Notes under the pieces: model-generated | Seen by the model: only the letters and a program-made list of their open reading frames with translations | Told to the model about the DNA's origin: nothing | Database searches by the model: none | Made by a program: the position numbers and the translations under genes | Shown here: positions 36,895-45,240 of the stretch, one piece after another | Layout of the letters: each line of letters opens with the position of its first letter | Position numbering within the stretch: position 1 is the stretch's first letter | From: Streptomyces sp. NBC_00513 | Lineage (GTDB): Bacteria > Actinomycetota > Actinomycetes > Streptomycetales > Streptomycetaceae | Assembly (NCBI RefSeq): GCF_041431415.1 | Contig: NZ_CP107846.1 | Span: forward strand, 62,001-126,000 | Reading direction: 5' to 3' | Length of the DNA stretch: 64,000 nt

Positions 36895-38337
36895 TCAGGT
36901 GTTGGCCATGTCGACGAAACGCGACATGTAGAGCTGCTGCGCCACTGTGATCGTTGCGGTCGGCCCGTTGCGGTGCTTGCCGACGATGATGTCGACCTCG
37001 CCGGCCCGCGGGCTTTCCTTCTCGTAGGCGTCGTCGCGGTACAGCAGGATGACCATGTCCGCGTCCTGCTCGATCGAGCCGGACTCACGCAGGTCCGAGA
37101 CCTGGGGCCTCTTGTCCGCCCGCATCTCCGGCCCGCGGTTGAGCTGTGACAGCAGGATGATCGGCAAGTGGAGTTCCTTCGCCAGCAGCTTGAGGCTCCG
37201 CGAGATGTGACTGACTTCCTGCTCGCGGTTGTCGTGGCGCTTGCCGCCGCTTTCGACCAGCTGCGCATAGTCGATGATGATCTCGGCGAGGTCGGGGATG
37301 CGGGTCTTGAGCCGACGGCACTTCGCCTGGATCTCGGCCAGTGAGCGCGCGCTTTCGTTGATGTAGAACGGTGCCTCGCTGTACCGCTGGGCGGCTACGG
37401 CCAGCTTCGTCCATCCCGTCTCGTCGAGCGTGCCCGAGCGCAGGTGATGGAGGGGGACGTCCCCTTCCGCTGAAAGAGCGCGCATGTTCAACTCGTCGAT
37501 GCTCATCTCCAGCGTGATGAACGCCGCCGGGCGGCCGGCGGCGGGAATGGGCTGCCGGTTCTTCCCGCGCGGCATCGTGCACGCTCGCGCGAAATCCATG
37601 GCCAGCGTGGACTTGCCCATGCCGGGCCGGGCGGCCACCACGATGATCTGGCCCGGCTGGAAGCCGTTCGTCAGGGAGTCGAGGTCGGTAAAGCCGGTCG
37701 TTACCCCGGTGAGCTCGGCGCCCGACTCGGCTGCCTGAATCATGTCGAGGGTGCCTTCGAGGGTGTTGCCCGGGGTGAAGAAGTCGTCCTGCCGGTCGCG
37801 TCCTTCGGTCACCGCGGCGATCTCAGCGGCGGCGCTGGCGGTGATCTCGTCGAGCTCGCCGACGCCCTCGTATCCCATCTGGACGATCTTCGTGCCTGCG
37901 GCCACCAGCCTGCGCAGGACGGCCCTCTCGCGGACGATCTCGGCGTAGTACTCGGCGTTCGCCGAAGTCGGTACGGCCTGCACCAGGGTGTGCAGGTAGG
38001 AAGCACCGCCGATCTTGGCGAGGTCGCCGGACTTCAGGAGGGCGTCGGCAAGGGTGAGGGGGTCGACCGGGTCCTTGGCGGCCAGTTCCAGGATTGCCCG
38101 GTAGATCGTCTGATGGGCCGGTCGGTAGAAGTCGTCGGCGGCCAACAGGTTGGAGACGTCGGTGATGGCGGTCTTCGACAGGATCATGCTGCCGAGGACC
38201 GACCGCTCTGCCTCCAGATCCTGGGGCGGAAGCCGGTCGAAGGCCTGGCGGTGGGGCTGCTTGTGTGCGGAACGGAAGGTGGGCTTGATGTACGGCCCGT
38301 CCTCCGTCGGCGGCGCATCAAGTGGGACACTGGTCAT
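36895..38337 (-). CDS. dnaB: DnaB-type replicative helicase (plasmid rep2-like)
   Basis: A protein of 480 aa. It has an N-terminal DnaB domain (PQDLEAERSVLGSM), Walker A ARPGMGKST (near 236), IIIDYAQLV and a C-terminal SQLNRGPEMRADKRPQVSDL block with GKHRNGPT. This makes it a full-length RecA-like DnaB helicase. On Streptomyces linear plasmids such as pSLA2, rep2 encodes a DnaB-like helicase beside rep1, as here. Good ribosome-binding site AGGAAGAG. Ten bases separate its stop from the next gene. Confidence 0.9.
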   Translation of the reverse strand: MTSVPLDAPPTEDGPYIKPTFRSAHKQPHRQAFDRLPPQDLEAERSVLGSMILSKTAITDVSNLLAADDFYRPAHQTIYRAILELAAKDPVDPLTLADALLKSGDLAKIGGASYLHTLVQAVPTSANAEYYAEIVRERAVLRRLVAAGTKIVQMGYEGVGELDEITASAAAEIAAVTEGRDRQDDFFTPGNTLEGTLDMIQAAESGAELTGVTTGFTDLDSLTNGFQPGQIIVVAARPGMGKSTLAMDFARACTMPRGKNRQPIPAAGRPAAFITLEMSIDELNMRALSAEGDVPLHHLRSGTLDETGWTKLAVAAQRYSEAPFYINESARSLAEIQAKCRRLKTRIPDLAEIIIDYAQLVESGGKRHDNREQEVSHISRSLKLLAKELHLPIILLSQLNRGPEMRADKRPQVSDLRESGSIEQDADMVILLYRDDAYEKESPRAGEVDIIVGKHRNGPTATITVAQQLYMSRFVDMANT

Positions 38338-38420
38338 GGATCTCTTCCTGTCAGGTGGTGGTCTGGAGCGGCGGCCGGTTCTTCGCGGGAGCGGCCGCCG
38401 CCGTCATGTTCGCGGCTGGG

Positions 38421-39485
38421 TCAGACAGCCGGCCGTCGCAGGCCGGACAGGATCGTGGCGACCTTGTCCGGCATCGGGACAGGCGCGAAGTCGGGGTCTT
38501 CGGCCACAGCCGGGCGAGGCCTGGGTACGTCCTTGCGGGCCAGTCGGCGGGGGAGGTCCTCGATGCGGGCCTTGAGCACCTTCGTCGGACGCTTGACGCC
38601 CTCGGGATTCTGGGTGAGCTCCGTGGCCAGCGAGTTGTCCAGCTCCCAGCCCTGATCGGCAACGACTTCAGCCAACAGGGGAGCGAGGCTCTTGGCCGTT
38701 ACGCGCCCTGCGGTCCAGGGGCGGGGCAGTGTCTGCAGGAACTGCGACGCGGCTTCCACCTGCTCGGCTGATGGCGTGGGGTTGGTGGGGATCTCCCCCT
38801 CCTCCTCCCGCGCCGCAGGCGCCACATCATCCGCACCTGTCCCGAGGGGGTAGGGGGAGGAGGTATTTACCTCCTCCGGGGGGTGTGGGGGGGAGCCCGT
38901 CCCACTTCCGGTGTTCGCGGACGTGGGCTGACCTGCGGAAACGAACGATCCTCCACGTCCGCGAACAGCGCTTCCGCCAACACCGGAAGAACCCTTCTTT
39001 CCGCGAACACCGGAAGTGGGCTGACCTGCGGAAATAGTAGTTTCCGCGAACACCGGAAGTTTGGTGGCGGGCTCCTCGGAGGCGTCCTCGGGCGAGTAGT
39101 CCGGGTTGTCCTCGAAGTGCTCGTACACCTCGTACGAGGTCAGCCCGCGGTACCCCTTGCCCTTCGGGTTGGGGATGGTCGTGCGGCGGATGAAGCGGGC
39201 CTCGATGAGCCGGGCGAAGGACTCGTAAACGGCGTCCCGGCCCACGAGCTCGGTGCCACTCTTCGCCGACCGCACGCCCGCCTCGCGAACCGAGGCGACG
39301 ACGCCGGGCACCGTGACCTGGAGGCCGCCGTTGATCGCGAAGAGGACGTGGAGGTAGACGACGTAGTCCAGCTGGTGGGTGAGGCGGCCGCTGAAGGCCA
39401 CGGCCCGCTGAACGCTGACGGCGCGCGCCGGGGCCTGGCCCCGGACGATGGTGGCGGCGAGGTCGAAGTCGTGGCGCTCGCTCAT
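38421..39485 (-). CDS. Replication initiator (rep1-like) containing iterons
   Basis: A protein of 354 aa. The N-terminal half (about 40-130) looks like winged-helix folds (LEARFIRRTTIPNPKGKGYR after a helix-rich block). The middle is glycine/serine-rich and is encoded by the iterons; the C-terminus is basic and helical. Position before dnaB and internal iterons match rep1 of linear Streptomyces plasmids. Start at 39485, coupled (ATGA) to a 32-codon leader. Confidence 0.7.
   Translation of the reverse strand: MSERHDFDLAATIVRGQAPARAVSVQRAVAFSGRLTHQLDYVVYLHVLFAINGGLQVTVPGVVASVREAGVRSAKSGTELVGRDAVYESFARLIEARFIRRTTIPNPKGKGYRGLTSYEVYEHFEDNPDYSPEDASEEPATKLPVFAETTISAGQPTSGVRGKKGSSGVGGSAVRGRGGSFVSAGQPTSANTGSGTGSPPHPPEEVNTSSPYPLGTGADDVAPAAREEEGEIPTNPTPSAEQVEAASQFLQTLPRPWTAGRVTAKSLAPLLAEVVADQGWELDNSLATELTQNPEGVKRPTKVLKARIEDLPRRLARKDVPRPRPAVAEDPDFAPVPMPDKVATILSGLRRPAV
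38904..39060. repeat. Iterons within the rep gene, likely replication origin
   Basis: TTCCGCGAACACCGGAAGT occurs at 38999 and 39042, with a variant at 38972, an inverted copy at 38904-38921 and a partial copy at 38958. GTGGGCTGACCTGCGGAAA is repeated at 38923 and 39016. Repeated units inside an initiator gene are the known organisation of origins on Streptomyces linear plasmids. Confidence 0.75.
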
Positions 39486-39580
39486 GCCGACACCGACTTG
39501 CGGCTGCCGGCTACGGGCAGGACGGTACGAAGGCGGACCTCCACCCACATGGTGGCGGTCGGAGGGTAGTTCGGGTGCAC
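39482..39580 (-). CDS. Leader peptide coupled to rep
   Basis: A protein of 32 aa starting at GTG, with AGGAGG directly upstream, ending in the ATGA overlap that begins rep. Too short for a fold; probably a translational coupler. The GTG lies in a hairpin stem, so melting or ribosome entry could control rep, dnaB and the telomere genes. Confidence 0.6.
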   Translation of the reverse strand: MHPNYPPTATMWVEVRLRTVLPVAGSRKSVSA

Positions 39581-39679
39581 GGCACTCCTCCTGACGGAAG
39601 TTGTGCCGTGAACTCTCCACATCGGGGCTTGCCCGAAGGCTTGCCCAATGCGCGAAAGGCGCAGATGGGAGGCTTGCCC
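39578..39679 (-). promoter_or_regulatory. Shared 102-bp promoter/leader module, copy B
   Basis: The stem CACGGCAC (39578-39585) / GTGCCGTG (39603-39610) with a 17-base loop encloses the ribosome-binding site. Boxes GGCTTGCCC at 39626, 39638 and 39671 have the same spacing as copy A. A further GGGCAAGCC lies at 39710. It controls the replication operon. Confidence 0.75.
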
Positions 39680-39719
39680 ATCTCCCGGGGGGCTGAACGG
39701 CCCACCCGTGGGCAAGCCC

Positions 39720-40171
39720 GAGTAACCGACCCCGGTCCAGTGGAGGAGGGCAGCGCGCAGAAGTGGTTGATGGAAGACCGCCGTGGCGGCTCGGTGCTCG
39801 TTTGTCACGTAGGGATCCCTCTGTGAGGGAGCCATGGATCAGCTGATCAACTGTGACGCGGGCCACCTGGGTAAGGGTGTGCTGGGCTTGCCCAGGGATC
39901 GTTGTCTATTGTGTTGGGTAGGTGACCGGCGGGCCCTTGATGGTCCAGGCACCCAGCGCGGTCACCGCGCTGAACCACGACTCCGACGCTTGCCGGCTGG
40001 GGAGTCGCTAGACGGCCGTCCTGTGCTAGCAGGGCGGCCGTCGCTCATTTCATGCGAAGGCTGTGCTCTTGGGGCGTATTGTCCCCGCGTCTATTCCGTG
40101 CTCCGGAGCGACGCGCTTGCTCTTGGTTCGAGGGCTTCCGGCCGTCTGAGAAACCGGAAGGAAGCTGTGTA
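39720..40171. other. Intergenic 452 bp with hairpins
   Basis: It contains the GATCAGCTGATC palindrome near 39838, a palindromic GGGCTTGCCC at 39884 and a terminator-like hairpin at 40011-40042. No gene is supported. Confidence 0.5.
40011..40042 (-). terminator. Hairpin after the GntR-family gene
   Basis: Arms GACGGCCGTCCTG and CAGGGCGGCCGTC (one G-U pair) with a six-base loop. It lies 130 bases beyond the stop of the leftward regulator gene at 40172. Confidence 0.55.
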
Positions 40172-40936
40172 CTAGAGGCTTTCCTCCCCGAGGGGCAGGT
40201 CGTCGTAGATCAGCTCAAGGCGATCTGCGGCTCCTACGACCTGGAGGACCTCTACGGGGCGGTGCGCCGAGTCGCGAGTGACTCGCTGTATCAGCAGAAG
40301 GGGAACCGCTTTGCCGACCGCGAGGATTGTTGCCTCGTCTCGCATGGGCAGGCGCGCGGTGACACGCACGTTGGCCCACCGGGGGCTCAAGCCTCCGCGT
40401 TCCATCGCGCCGAAGATGCCGCCCGCAATCGTGTCGGGAGTGTCCAAACCGAGATCGGCGGCGAGGGAAGCTTCGTACCAGGCGGTCTGTACCTGGACGA
40501 CCTCCTTGCCGATCGACGCGTGGCGGATTCGCCGGACGACAGGGGCGCCCTCCAGGATGCCGAGGGCCTCCGAGACGGGTCTGGGGGCGGTAGTACGGTC
40601 CACGCTGATGGCCTGCATGCGACCGTCCAGACCTTGTTCAGCCGTAGCGGCCTGCCATGGGCCCTTTGGGCTGTCCGGGTGCAGCACCCCGCGGTAACGC
40701 GAGAGCGATACGCGCACCGGAGTTCGGTCCCGGACCACTGTCCCGTGACGGGGGCGGCGAATGACGTAGCCGCGTTCGACAAGGTCGCGGTATGCGCGAT
40801 CGACCGTGGACTTCTGCTCTCCCTGCGCGATCAAAGTGGCGTTAGTTGGCATCTTCATGCCGGGTAGCCACTCTCCATCATCGATACGTGCTGCCAGGCG
40901 GTCGGCCAGGTCTCGCCACTGTTCATGGGTGGGCAT
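40172..40936 (-). CDS. GntR-family regulator (KorSA/TraR type)
   Basis: A protein of 254 aa. The N-terminal winged helix (LADRLAARIDDGEWLPGMKMPTNA, then STVDRAYRDLVERGYVIRR) is typical of GntR. The C-terminal half resembles a UTRA ligand-binding domain (VRRIRHASIG, QVQTAWYEAS). Such regulators repress replication and transfer genes on Streptomyces plasmids. ATG at 40936 with GAGGAGG upstream. Confidence 0.8.
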   Translation of the reverse strand: MPTHEQWRDLADRLAARIDDGEWLPGMKMPTNATLIAQGEQKSTVDRAYRDLVERGYVIRRPRHGTVVRDRTPVRVSLSRYRGVLHPDSPKGPWQAATAEQGLDGRMQAISVDRTTAPRPVSEALGILEGAPVVRRIRHASIGKEVVQVQTAWYEASLAADLGLDTPDTIAGGIFGAMERGGLSPRWANVRVTARLPMRDEATILAVGKAVPLLLIQRVTRDSAHRPVEVLQVVGAADRLELIYDDLPLGEESL

Positions 40937-41086
40937 CGCGGATCCCTCCTCTCTGAGGTCGACAACATCAGAGTAGCGCATTAAGTCGGGTTATTGACGG
41001 GCTGTCATGGTCGACATCGTGGGCACGTCACCAGCCGAAACCGGGGGTCGCCTCCCCGGCCCGCAGCTGCGGGTGTAAGACAGGAG

Positions 41087-41779
41087 TCATTGGGAGCCGC
41101 CATTCGCGGAGGGGCGTCCACGGCGAAGCTCAGCCAGCACGTGCGCCGGGTCGCCGTCGTAGACGATGTGCGGCTCATCGGTCGGTGGGGAGAAACGGCC
41201 CGCGTGCCGAAGCAGATCCTCTTCGCTGAACTCGATGCTATTCGGGTCGATGAGCGACTTCTCGTTGCGTCGGCGGATTCGATCCCAGCGCACCTCGTGC
41301 GACAGCGGCAGGTAGATGAGGACGGGCTCGCCGCCGACCTCCATCACGGTCGCCGCCCACAGGGCGCGCTCCTCCGGAGTCCAGAAGCCATGATCGACCA
41401 CAACGTCGTGTCCGGCTGCCAGGAGCTGCTGGAGTTCGAGGCCAATGTCCTTGAGAACTGGTGCCTCTCTGACCAGGAACTCTCCGCGAGGGAAGTCCCT
41501 GCCGTAGTGACCGTAGCGCCGGAACATCTCTTCGTCAGGGCAGAGACGCTGGAAGCCGGCCTTCTCCAAAGCGCGGGCGAGGGTCGTCTTTCCTGCGCCC
41601 TGGAGACCGGACATGAGAATCGCGCGAGGCGCGGGCCCCGGTTTGCCCGCCAGGGCCTGGGAGATGCGGCTGATCTCGAATCGTCCCTTCAGAGTCAAGG
41701 TGTCGGCGTCCTGGGCACGAAGGAGCTCACCGAGGCTGGCTTCCAGGCAGTTCGTCAGGGTGTCGTCGATGAATTCCAT
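41087..41779 (-). CDS. P-loop kinase (zeta-toxin/AAA_33-like)
   Basis: A protein of 230 aa. A Walker A motif GLQGAGKTT at residues 58-66, then DVVVDHGFWTPEERALW and an RIRRRNEK lid arginine cluster, as in small P-loop kinases of the AAA_33 group. The substrate is unknown. It starts nine bases after the GntR gene, so both share a promoter. No antitoxin is evident. Confidence 0.65.
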   Translation of the reverse strand: MEFIDDTLTNCLEASLGELLRAQDADTLTLKGRFEISRISQALAGKPGPAPRAILMSGLQGAGKTTLARALEKAGFQRLCPDEEMFRRYGHYGRDFPRGEFLVREAPVLKDIGLELQQLLAAGHDVVVDHGFWTPEERALWAATVMEVGGEPVLIYLPLSHEVRWDRIRRRNEKSLIDPNSIEFSEEDLLRHAGRFSPPTDEPHIVYDGDPAHVLAELRRGRPSANGGSQ

Positions 41780-41788
41780 CCCGGCCGG

Positions 41789-42538
41789 TCACCGTATGCC
41801 CCCCGACGTAGTACGCCGCGTGCGTCCAGGAGCTCCCAGATCTACGCCGTACTCAAGAAGTTGCCCGTCAGCGTCAAGGAACTTCGCGGTCAGCACCAGG
41901 ATCGCTGCCAGGGTGTCGGTGTCAAGCTCCAAGAGCGCGAGGTCCATCGGCGTAGCGATCCGAGCAGCTTCCTCGTCCACGCGTTGGACAACTTCTCGTC
42001 CAGTGGCTCGGGTCACGAGATCCAGCGACAGGCCCCCCTTCAGACGCTCGCTCCGTGCAAGCTCGGGGACCAGTTGGGCGAATCCAGCCGGAATCCATGA
42101 GGTGGAGTGGGAGACGATTCCATGAGCATCTCGGTAGACACGGCTTCGTCGGATCACGTCGCTACCAGGGGCGATACCCAAGACGCCTGCGACGTCGTCG
42201 GGAGCCGGCACCATGCCCGCGGTGTGGCCGGAGGACTGCTCGCCGACCCCCCAAGAGGATTGCGTCCTACTGCTGCGGTCATGCCGCTCTGCTCCCGAAG
42301 AGATGGGCACGCGAGTTCCGATCACCTCGGTGCCGATGCCGTGGATGCCGCTTACGAGTTGCTCCTCCTTGAGTACCCGCAGCGCCTTTTCCACCGTGGC
42401 GGTACTGACGGACCACTCCTCCGACAGCAGCTTGATGCTCGGCAGGAGCGCGCCAGGCGACAGTGCACCGGACTCGATCAGGTCTCGGTAATGGGCCGCG
42501 ATACGCGCGTACGGCGGCCTGTTGTCGGCCCGGCTCAT
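41789..42538 (-). CDS. Second GntR-family regulator
   Basis: A protein of 249 aa. A GntR winged helix (HYRDLIESGALSPGALLPSI; ATVEKALRVLKEEQLVSG) is followed by a UTRA-like domain (IRRSRVYRD, VSHSTSWIPAG). AAAGGAGG lies upstream of the ATG. A three-copy TAGGGAACC-type element just upstream could be its own operator, giving autoregulation of this gene and the kinase. Confidence 0.8.
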   Translation of the reverse strand: MSRADNRPPYARIAAHYRDLIESGALSPGALLPSIKLLSEEWSVSTATVEKALRVLKEEQLVSGIHGIGTEVIGTRVPISSGAERHDRSSRTQSSWGVGEQSSGHTAGMVPAPDDVAGVLGIAPGSDVIRRSRVYRDAHGIVSHSTSWIPAGFAQLVPELARSERLKGGLSLDLVTRATGREVVQRVDEEAARIATPMDLALLELDTDTLAAILVLTAKFLDADGQLLEYGVDLGAPGRTRRTTSGGIR

Positions 42539-42597
42539 CCCATCGCCTCCTTTGGTTACTCAACATCCTAAGTTCCTTACCGTACCGCTTGACACCC

Positions 42598-42623
42598 TAG
42601 GGAACCATAGGGAACCCTAGGGG
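42598..42623 (-). promoter_or_regulatory. TAGGGAACC repeats, likely operator
   Basis: TAGGGAACC at 42598 and 42608 and a third CTAGGG at 42617 follow each other at a 10-base pitch, one helical turn. They lie directly upstream of a possible promoter (TGTCAA then TAGGAT, 18-base spacer on the minus strand) for the GntR gene. Confidence 0.55.
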
Positions 42624-42662
42624 TGCAAGGTGATCCGCAAGGAACGCCGCAGTAAGGCCGTA

Positions 42663-42697
42663 GGAACCCCTTCCCCGTACGGGGAGGGCCGGGGTTG
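42663..42697. terminator. Hairpin between divergent genes
   Basis: CCCCTTCCCCGT and ACGGGGAGGGCCGGGG pair with small bulges. It lies in the 330-base gap before the gene at 42869. Its role (terminator or attenuator) is unclear. Confidence 0.4.
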
Positions 42698-42868
42698 ATA
42701 GATCCACCAAATCCCCCGGAACAGTCCCCTGACTGGGTGGTTCCTCCATGCACATCGCAGCGCAGATGCGCTGTCCGCTCATCAGGACGCCGGGCTCGAC
42801 CCGCGTGGCCTGACGGGCGGAGAGAGCACCGCGACGTACTCCGTCCCCTCTGACCACGAGGAGTCCCC

Positions 42869-43720
42869 ATGACTACGACGCCCGCGGCGGCGATGGCCAG
42901 CAAGCGCCGCCGCAAGACCCGCACCAAGAACGTCAACAGCCGCCCGCCGGTCATCGCCTCCAAGCTCAAGGTCACCGAGATCGACCTGGCCCTTGGCAGG
43001 GAGCACCTGGTCTGCCCCGATTGCTCCACCTGGGTCCCGATCACCGGCATGTTGGGCACACCGAAGTTGGTGCCCCACCACACCGACCGGGCCAAGACCG
43101 CAGACCCGCGCCGCTGCACGGCCGGCAGCAACCGTCAGGTCACCATCGACGTCGAGGCCGACGCCTTGCGCACGCAGCTGATCGAGGGGACCCCGACCGC
43201 CGCATCCCGGCGCGCCACCAAGGTGCTGCCGAAGCCAACGGTGCAGCCGGCCCCGGCCGCCAGCCAGATCAAGACCGTCCCGCTCGACGCGGAGCAGGTC
43301 AGCCGGACGTTACGTCAGCACCAGCAGCGGTGCCTGGCCTGCAAGGGAAAGGCCGAGAACGCGGATGGGCAGACGCTGCCCTGCCCCGATGGTGAGCGCC
43401 TGGCCGCCACTCGTGACCGTCTGCTCCGCCAAGAGCCCAAGCGCCAGGCTGGCCGCGACTTCTTCGCCCGGGAGCGCCGGCGCTTCGACCGCCAGTACGC
43501 TGCGGCGGCCCCCGCGAAGCGGACGTCCGAGTGGGCCGCGGTTCAGGGGAAGGTCAGTGACGTGGACGCCGCGCGGAAGCTGCTGCCGCGCGGCGACCGT
43601 CCAGCTGATGGCCCCAGCCTTCCGGAGGAGCCGGAGAACCTGGAGCGTCACAACCAGCGGCAGGCGGAGTTGGGCAGGCAGTACGCCGCCCGGAAGTCCC
43701 AGGCCCCGACGGCGGCCTGA
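42869..43720 (+). CDS. Unknown basic protein with a zinc-binding pair
   Basis: A protein of 283 aa with a basic N-terminus, an early CPDC pair (near 50), a CLACKG pair in the middle (near 155) and long arginine-rich helices. It is probably nucleic-acid binding, but no family is recognised. Good GAGGAG before the ATG. It starts the second plus-strand transfer region and ends in a strong terminator. Confidence 0.6.
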   Translation: MTTTPAAAMASKRRRKTRTKNVNSRPPVIASKLKVTEIDLALGREHLVCPDCSTWVPITGMLGTPKLVPHHTDRAKTADPRRCTAGSNRQVTIDVEADALRTQLIEGTPTAASRRATKVLPKPTVQPAPAASQIKTVPLDAEQVSRTLRQHQQRCLACKGKAENADGQTLPCPDGERLAATRDRLLRQEPKRQAGRDFFARERRRFDRQYAAAAPAKRTSEWAAVQGKVSDVDAARKLLPRGDRPADGPSLPEEPENLERHNQRQAELGRQYAARKSQAPTAA

Positions 43721-43741
43721 CCGGCACACAGAGACGAACGA

Positions 43742-43785
43742 CCACGGCCCCGGCCGCCCCGCAGACGGGGCGGCCGGGGCCGTGG
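43742..43785 (+). terminator. Strong terminator hairpin
   Basis: A perfect 20-base stem (43742-43761 with 43766-43785) around a CAGA loop, beginning CCACGGCCCCGG. It is placed just after the gene at 42869. Confidence 0.8.
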
Positions 43786-43808
43786 CTGCTCGTACAGCAG
43801 TCAGAAGC

Positions 43809-43842
43809 GACGAACCCCCGGGTAGCCCCCCGGGGGTTCGTC
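43809..43842 (+). terminator. Second hairpin before the WhiB-like gene
   Basis: Arms GACGAACCCCCGGG and CCCGGGGGTTCGTC with a six-base loop, followed by TTTGC. It could add termination or act as a leader attenuator for the gene at 43876. Confidence 0.6.
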
Positions 43843-43875
43843 TTTGCAGTCCCCCTCCGGAAAGGGAAGACGCAC

Positions 43876-44424
43876 ATGCACAGGATGACATCTACTCAGG
43901 CTCGCCGGATGCGCCGCCCGGTGCTCCAGGCCGCGATCGACGCCGGCGCCCGCTGTACCCAGGCCGACACCGATCCCGACCTGTTCTTCCGGGCCGACGG
44001 CGAGCCGCCGGCCATCTGGCAGGCGCAGCGTGCCGAGGCGATCGGCTTCTGCCATGGCTGCCCCGTTCGGGCGGCCTGTGAGGAGTTGGCTCTGCGCGAT
44101 GGTGATGGCAACCCGCGGGTCGACGACCTGGTTCGCGGCGGCCGTTCCGGCTACGAGCTGGTCGCCCTCCGCGAGCTTCAGGCCCAGCGCCTCGCCGCCG
44201 CGATTACCGCCGACGAGGCCAGCGACCAGGAGTGGAGGAAGCTGACCGGCCTCGCCGTTGAACTGGGGAGCGAGGCTCGCAGGATTCCGGCCAGGAGCGG
44301 TGGTATGCCGCATCAGGCCGTGCTCCTGAGGCAGCAGAGCGAGAGGATCGCCGAACTCGCCGCCAAGCTGGCTGTGGTGCGCACCGCCCGTCGCGCCCGG
44401 ACCGGTTGGGAGGTCGCGGCATGA
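43876..44424 (+). CDS. WhiB-like iron-sulfur regulator
   Basis: A protein of 182 aa. Cysteines at 27, 59, 62 and 68 (C-x31-C-x2-C-x5-C in FCHGCPVRAAC) carry a [4Fe-4S] cluster in WhiB proteins. LVRGGRSGYEL stands where the GVWGG turn lies. The longer C-terminus is helical. It is the likely controller of the second transfer region. ATG with AGGGAAG. The gene overlaps the next by ATGA. Confidence 0.8.
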   Translation: MHRMTSTQARRMRRPVLQAAIDAGARCTQADTDPDLFFRADGEPPAIWQAQRAEAIGFCHGCPVRAACEELALRDGDGNPRVDDLVRGGRSGYELVALRELQAQRLAAAITADEASDQEWRKLTGLAVELGSEARRIPARSGGMPHQAVLLRQQSERIAELAAKLAVVRTARRARTGWEVAA

Positions 44425-44762
44425 CCGCCACCCTGACCCCCCGCGCCGGAAAGGTCGATGACATCCGCCGCGAGGACGACTCCCGTGGCTACGAGCGGGA
44501 CGAGACCGACTCCCTCCACCAGGTCGGCACCCTGCTGCTCACGATGGCCGAGGGGGACGACGCCCGGATCCCCGAGGGGCGCCGGGCTCGGCGCACCCTC
44601 GCGGAGATGGCCCCCGGTTACATCCGGCCCCCGGTGCTGCGTTTCAACGTGTCGGTCCGCGCGGCGGACGAGGCCTGCGGCCTGTGCGGCTACTGGACTT
44701 GCCGCTGCCCGGCCGCCGCTGCTCCTGCCACGTCGACGAGCGCGACGGGCCTGGTCCGGTGA
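44421..44762 (+). CDS. Unknown protein coupled to the WhiB-like gene
   Basis: A protein of 113 aa, charged, with a late CGLCGYWTCRC cluster that may bind metal, and an alanine/serine-rich tail. Overlaps at both ends (ATGA, GTGA) show translational coupling. No family is recognised. Confidence 0.55.
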   Translation: MTATLTPRAGKVDDIRREDDSRGYERDETDSLHQVGTLLLTMAEGDDARIPEGRRARRTLAEMAPGYIRPPVLRFNVSVRAADEACGLCGYWTCRCPAAAAPATSTSATGLVR

Positions 44763-44893
44763 GCGGCTGCGGGCACCCGCCGACGTTGGTCACCGTGAAC
44801 TCGGTCGGTGCGGACGGCCAGCCGTACCAGTCGATCCGGCACGATCCCTGCACCTGCGGGGTGCCGCCGCACCCGCAGCCCGAACAGAAGTAA
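44759..44893 (+). CDS. Very small cysteine-rich protein
   Basis: A protein of 44 aa starting at GTG (VSGCGHPPTLVTVNSV), ending in a CTCG pair and proline-rich tail. It overlaps the previous stop. Its coupling supports it being real; the function is unknown. Confidence 0.4.
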   Translation: MSGCGHPPTLVTVNSVGADGQPYQSIRHDPCTCGVPPHPQPEQK

Positions 44894-44902
44894 GAGGTCT
44901 GC

Positions 44903-45088
44903 GTGTACATACCGGTCGCTCGTACCGCCCAGCATCACGCGGTACGGGCCATCGCCGCGCGAGGCCTGACCCACCCCCTCACCCAGGCACTCCTGGCGGC
45001 CGCCGTGCTCACCGCGGCGGCCGCGTGGGAGGCCGGCCACCGCGTCACCGACATCCACCCGCCCCTCGCTCGGCGCGGCAAGAGCTGA
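44903..45088 (+). CDS. Small protein with one hydrophobic helix
   Basis: A protein of 61 aa, GTG start with AAGAGG upstream. One alanine/leucine-rich helix (about 27-42) may insert in the membrane. No family. Confidence 0.4.
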   Translation: MYIPVARTAQHHAVRAIAARGLTHPLTQALLAAAVLTAAAAWEAGHRVTDIHPPLARRGKS

Positions 45089-45240
45089 CTTGCCCAGCGT
45101 CCCGCCTAGCGAACCCGGCAGCCAGGTTCTCGACCGCAGCCCTGGCCCCCCGACCATCGGCGGCCCGCCCACGGGCATTCCGCCCTTTCACCCTCTTCGG
45201 TCCGGGAGAGCCTCGGACCCGCTCGTTGTCAGGAGAGCTC
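45089..45240. other. Intergenic, no feature seen
   Basis: Upstream region of the DUF5999 gene. Nothing supportable. Confidence 0.3.

Noticed and set aside
39895..39990. Possible tRNA near the hairpins before the GntR gene
   Set aside because: No acceptor stem, T-loop or anticodon arm could be folded convincingly.
42577..43131. Minus-strand frame before and into the gene at 42869
   Set aside because: Crosses an operator region and overlaps a better-supported plus-strand gene.
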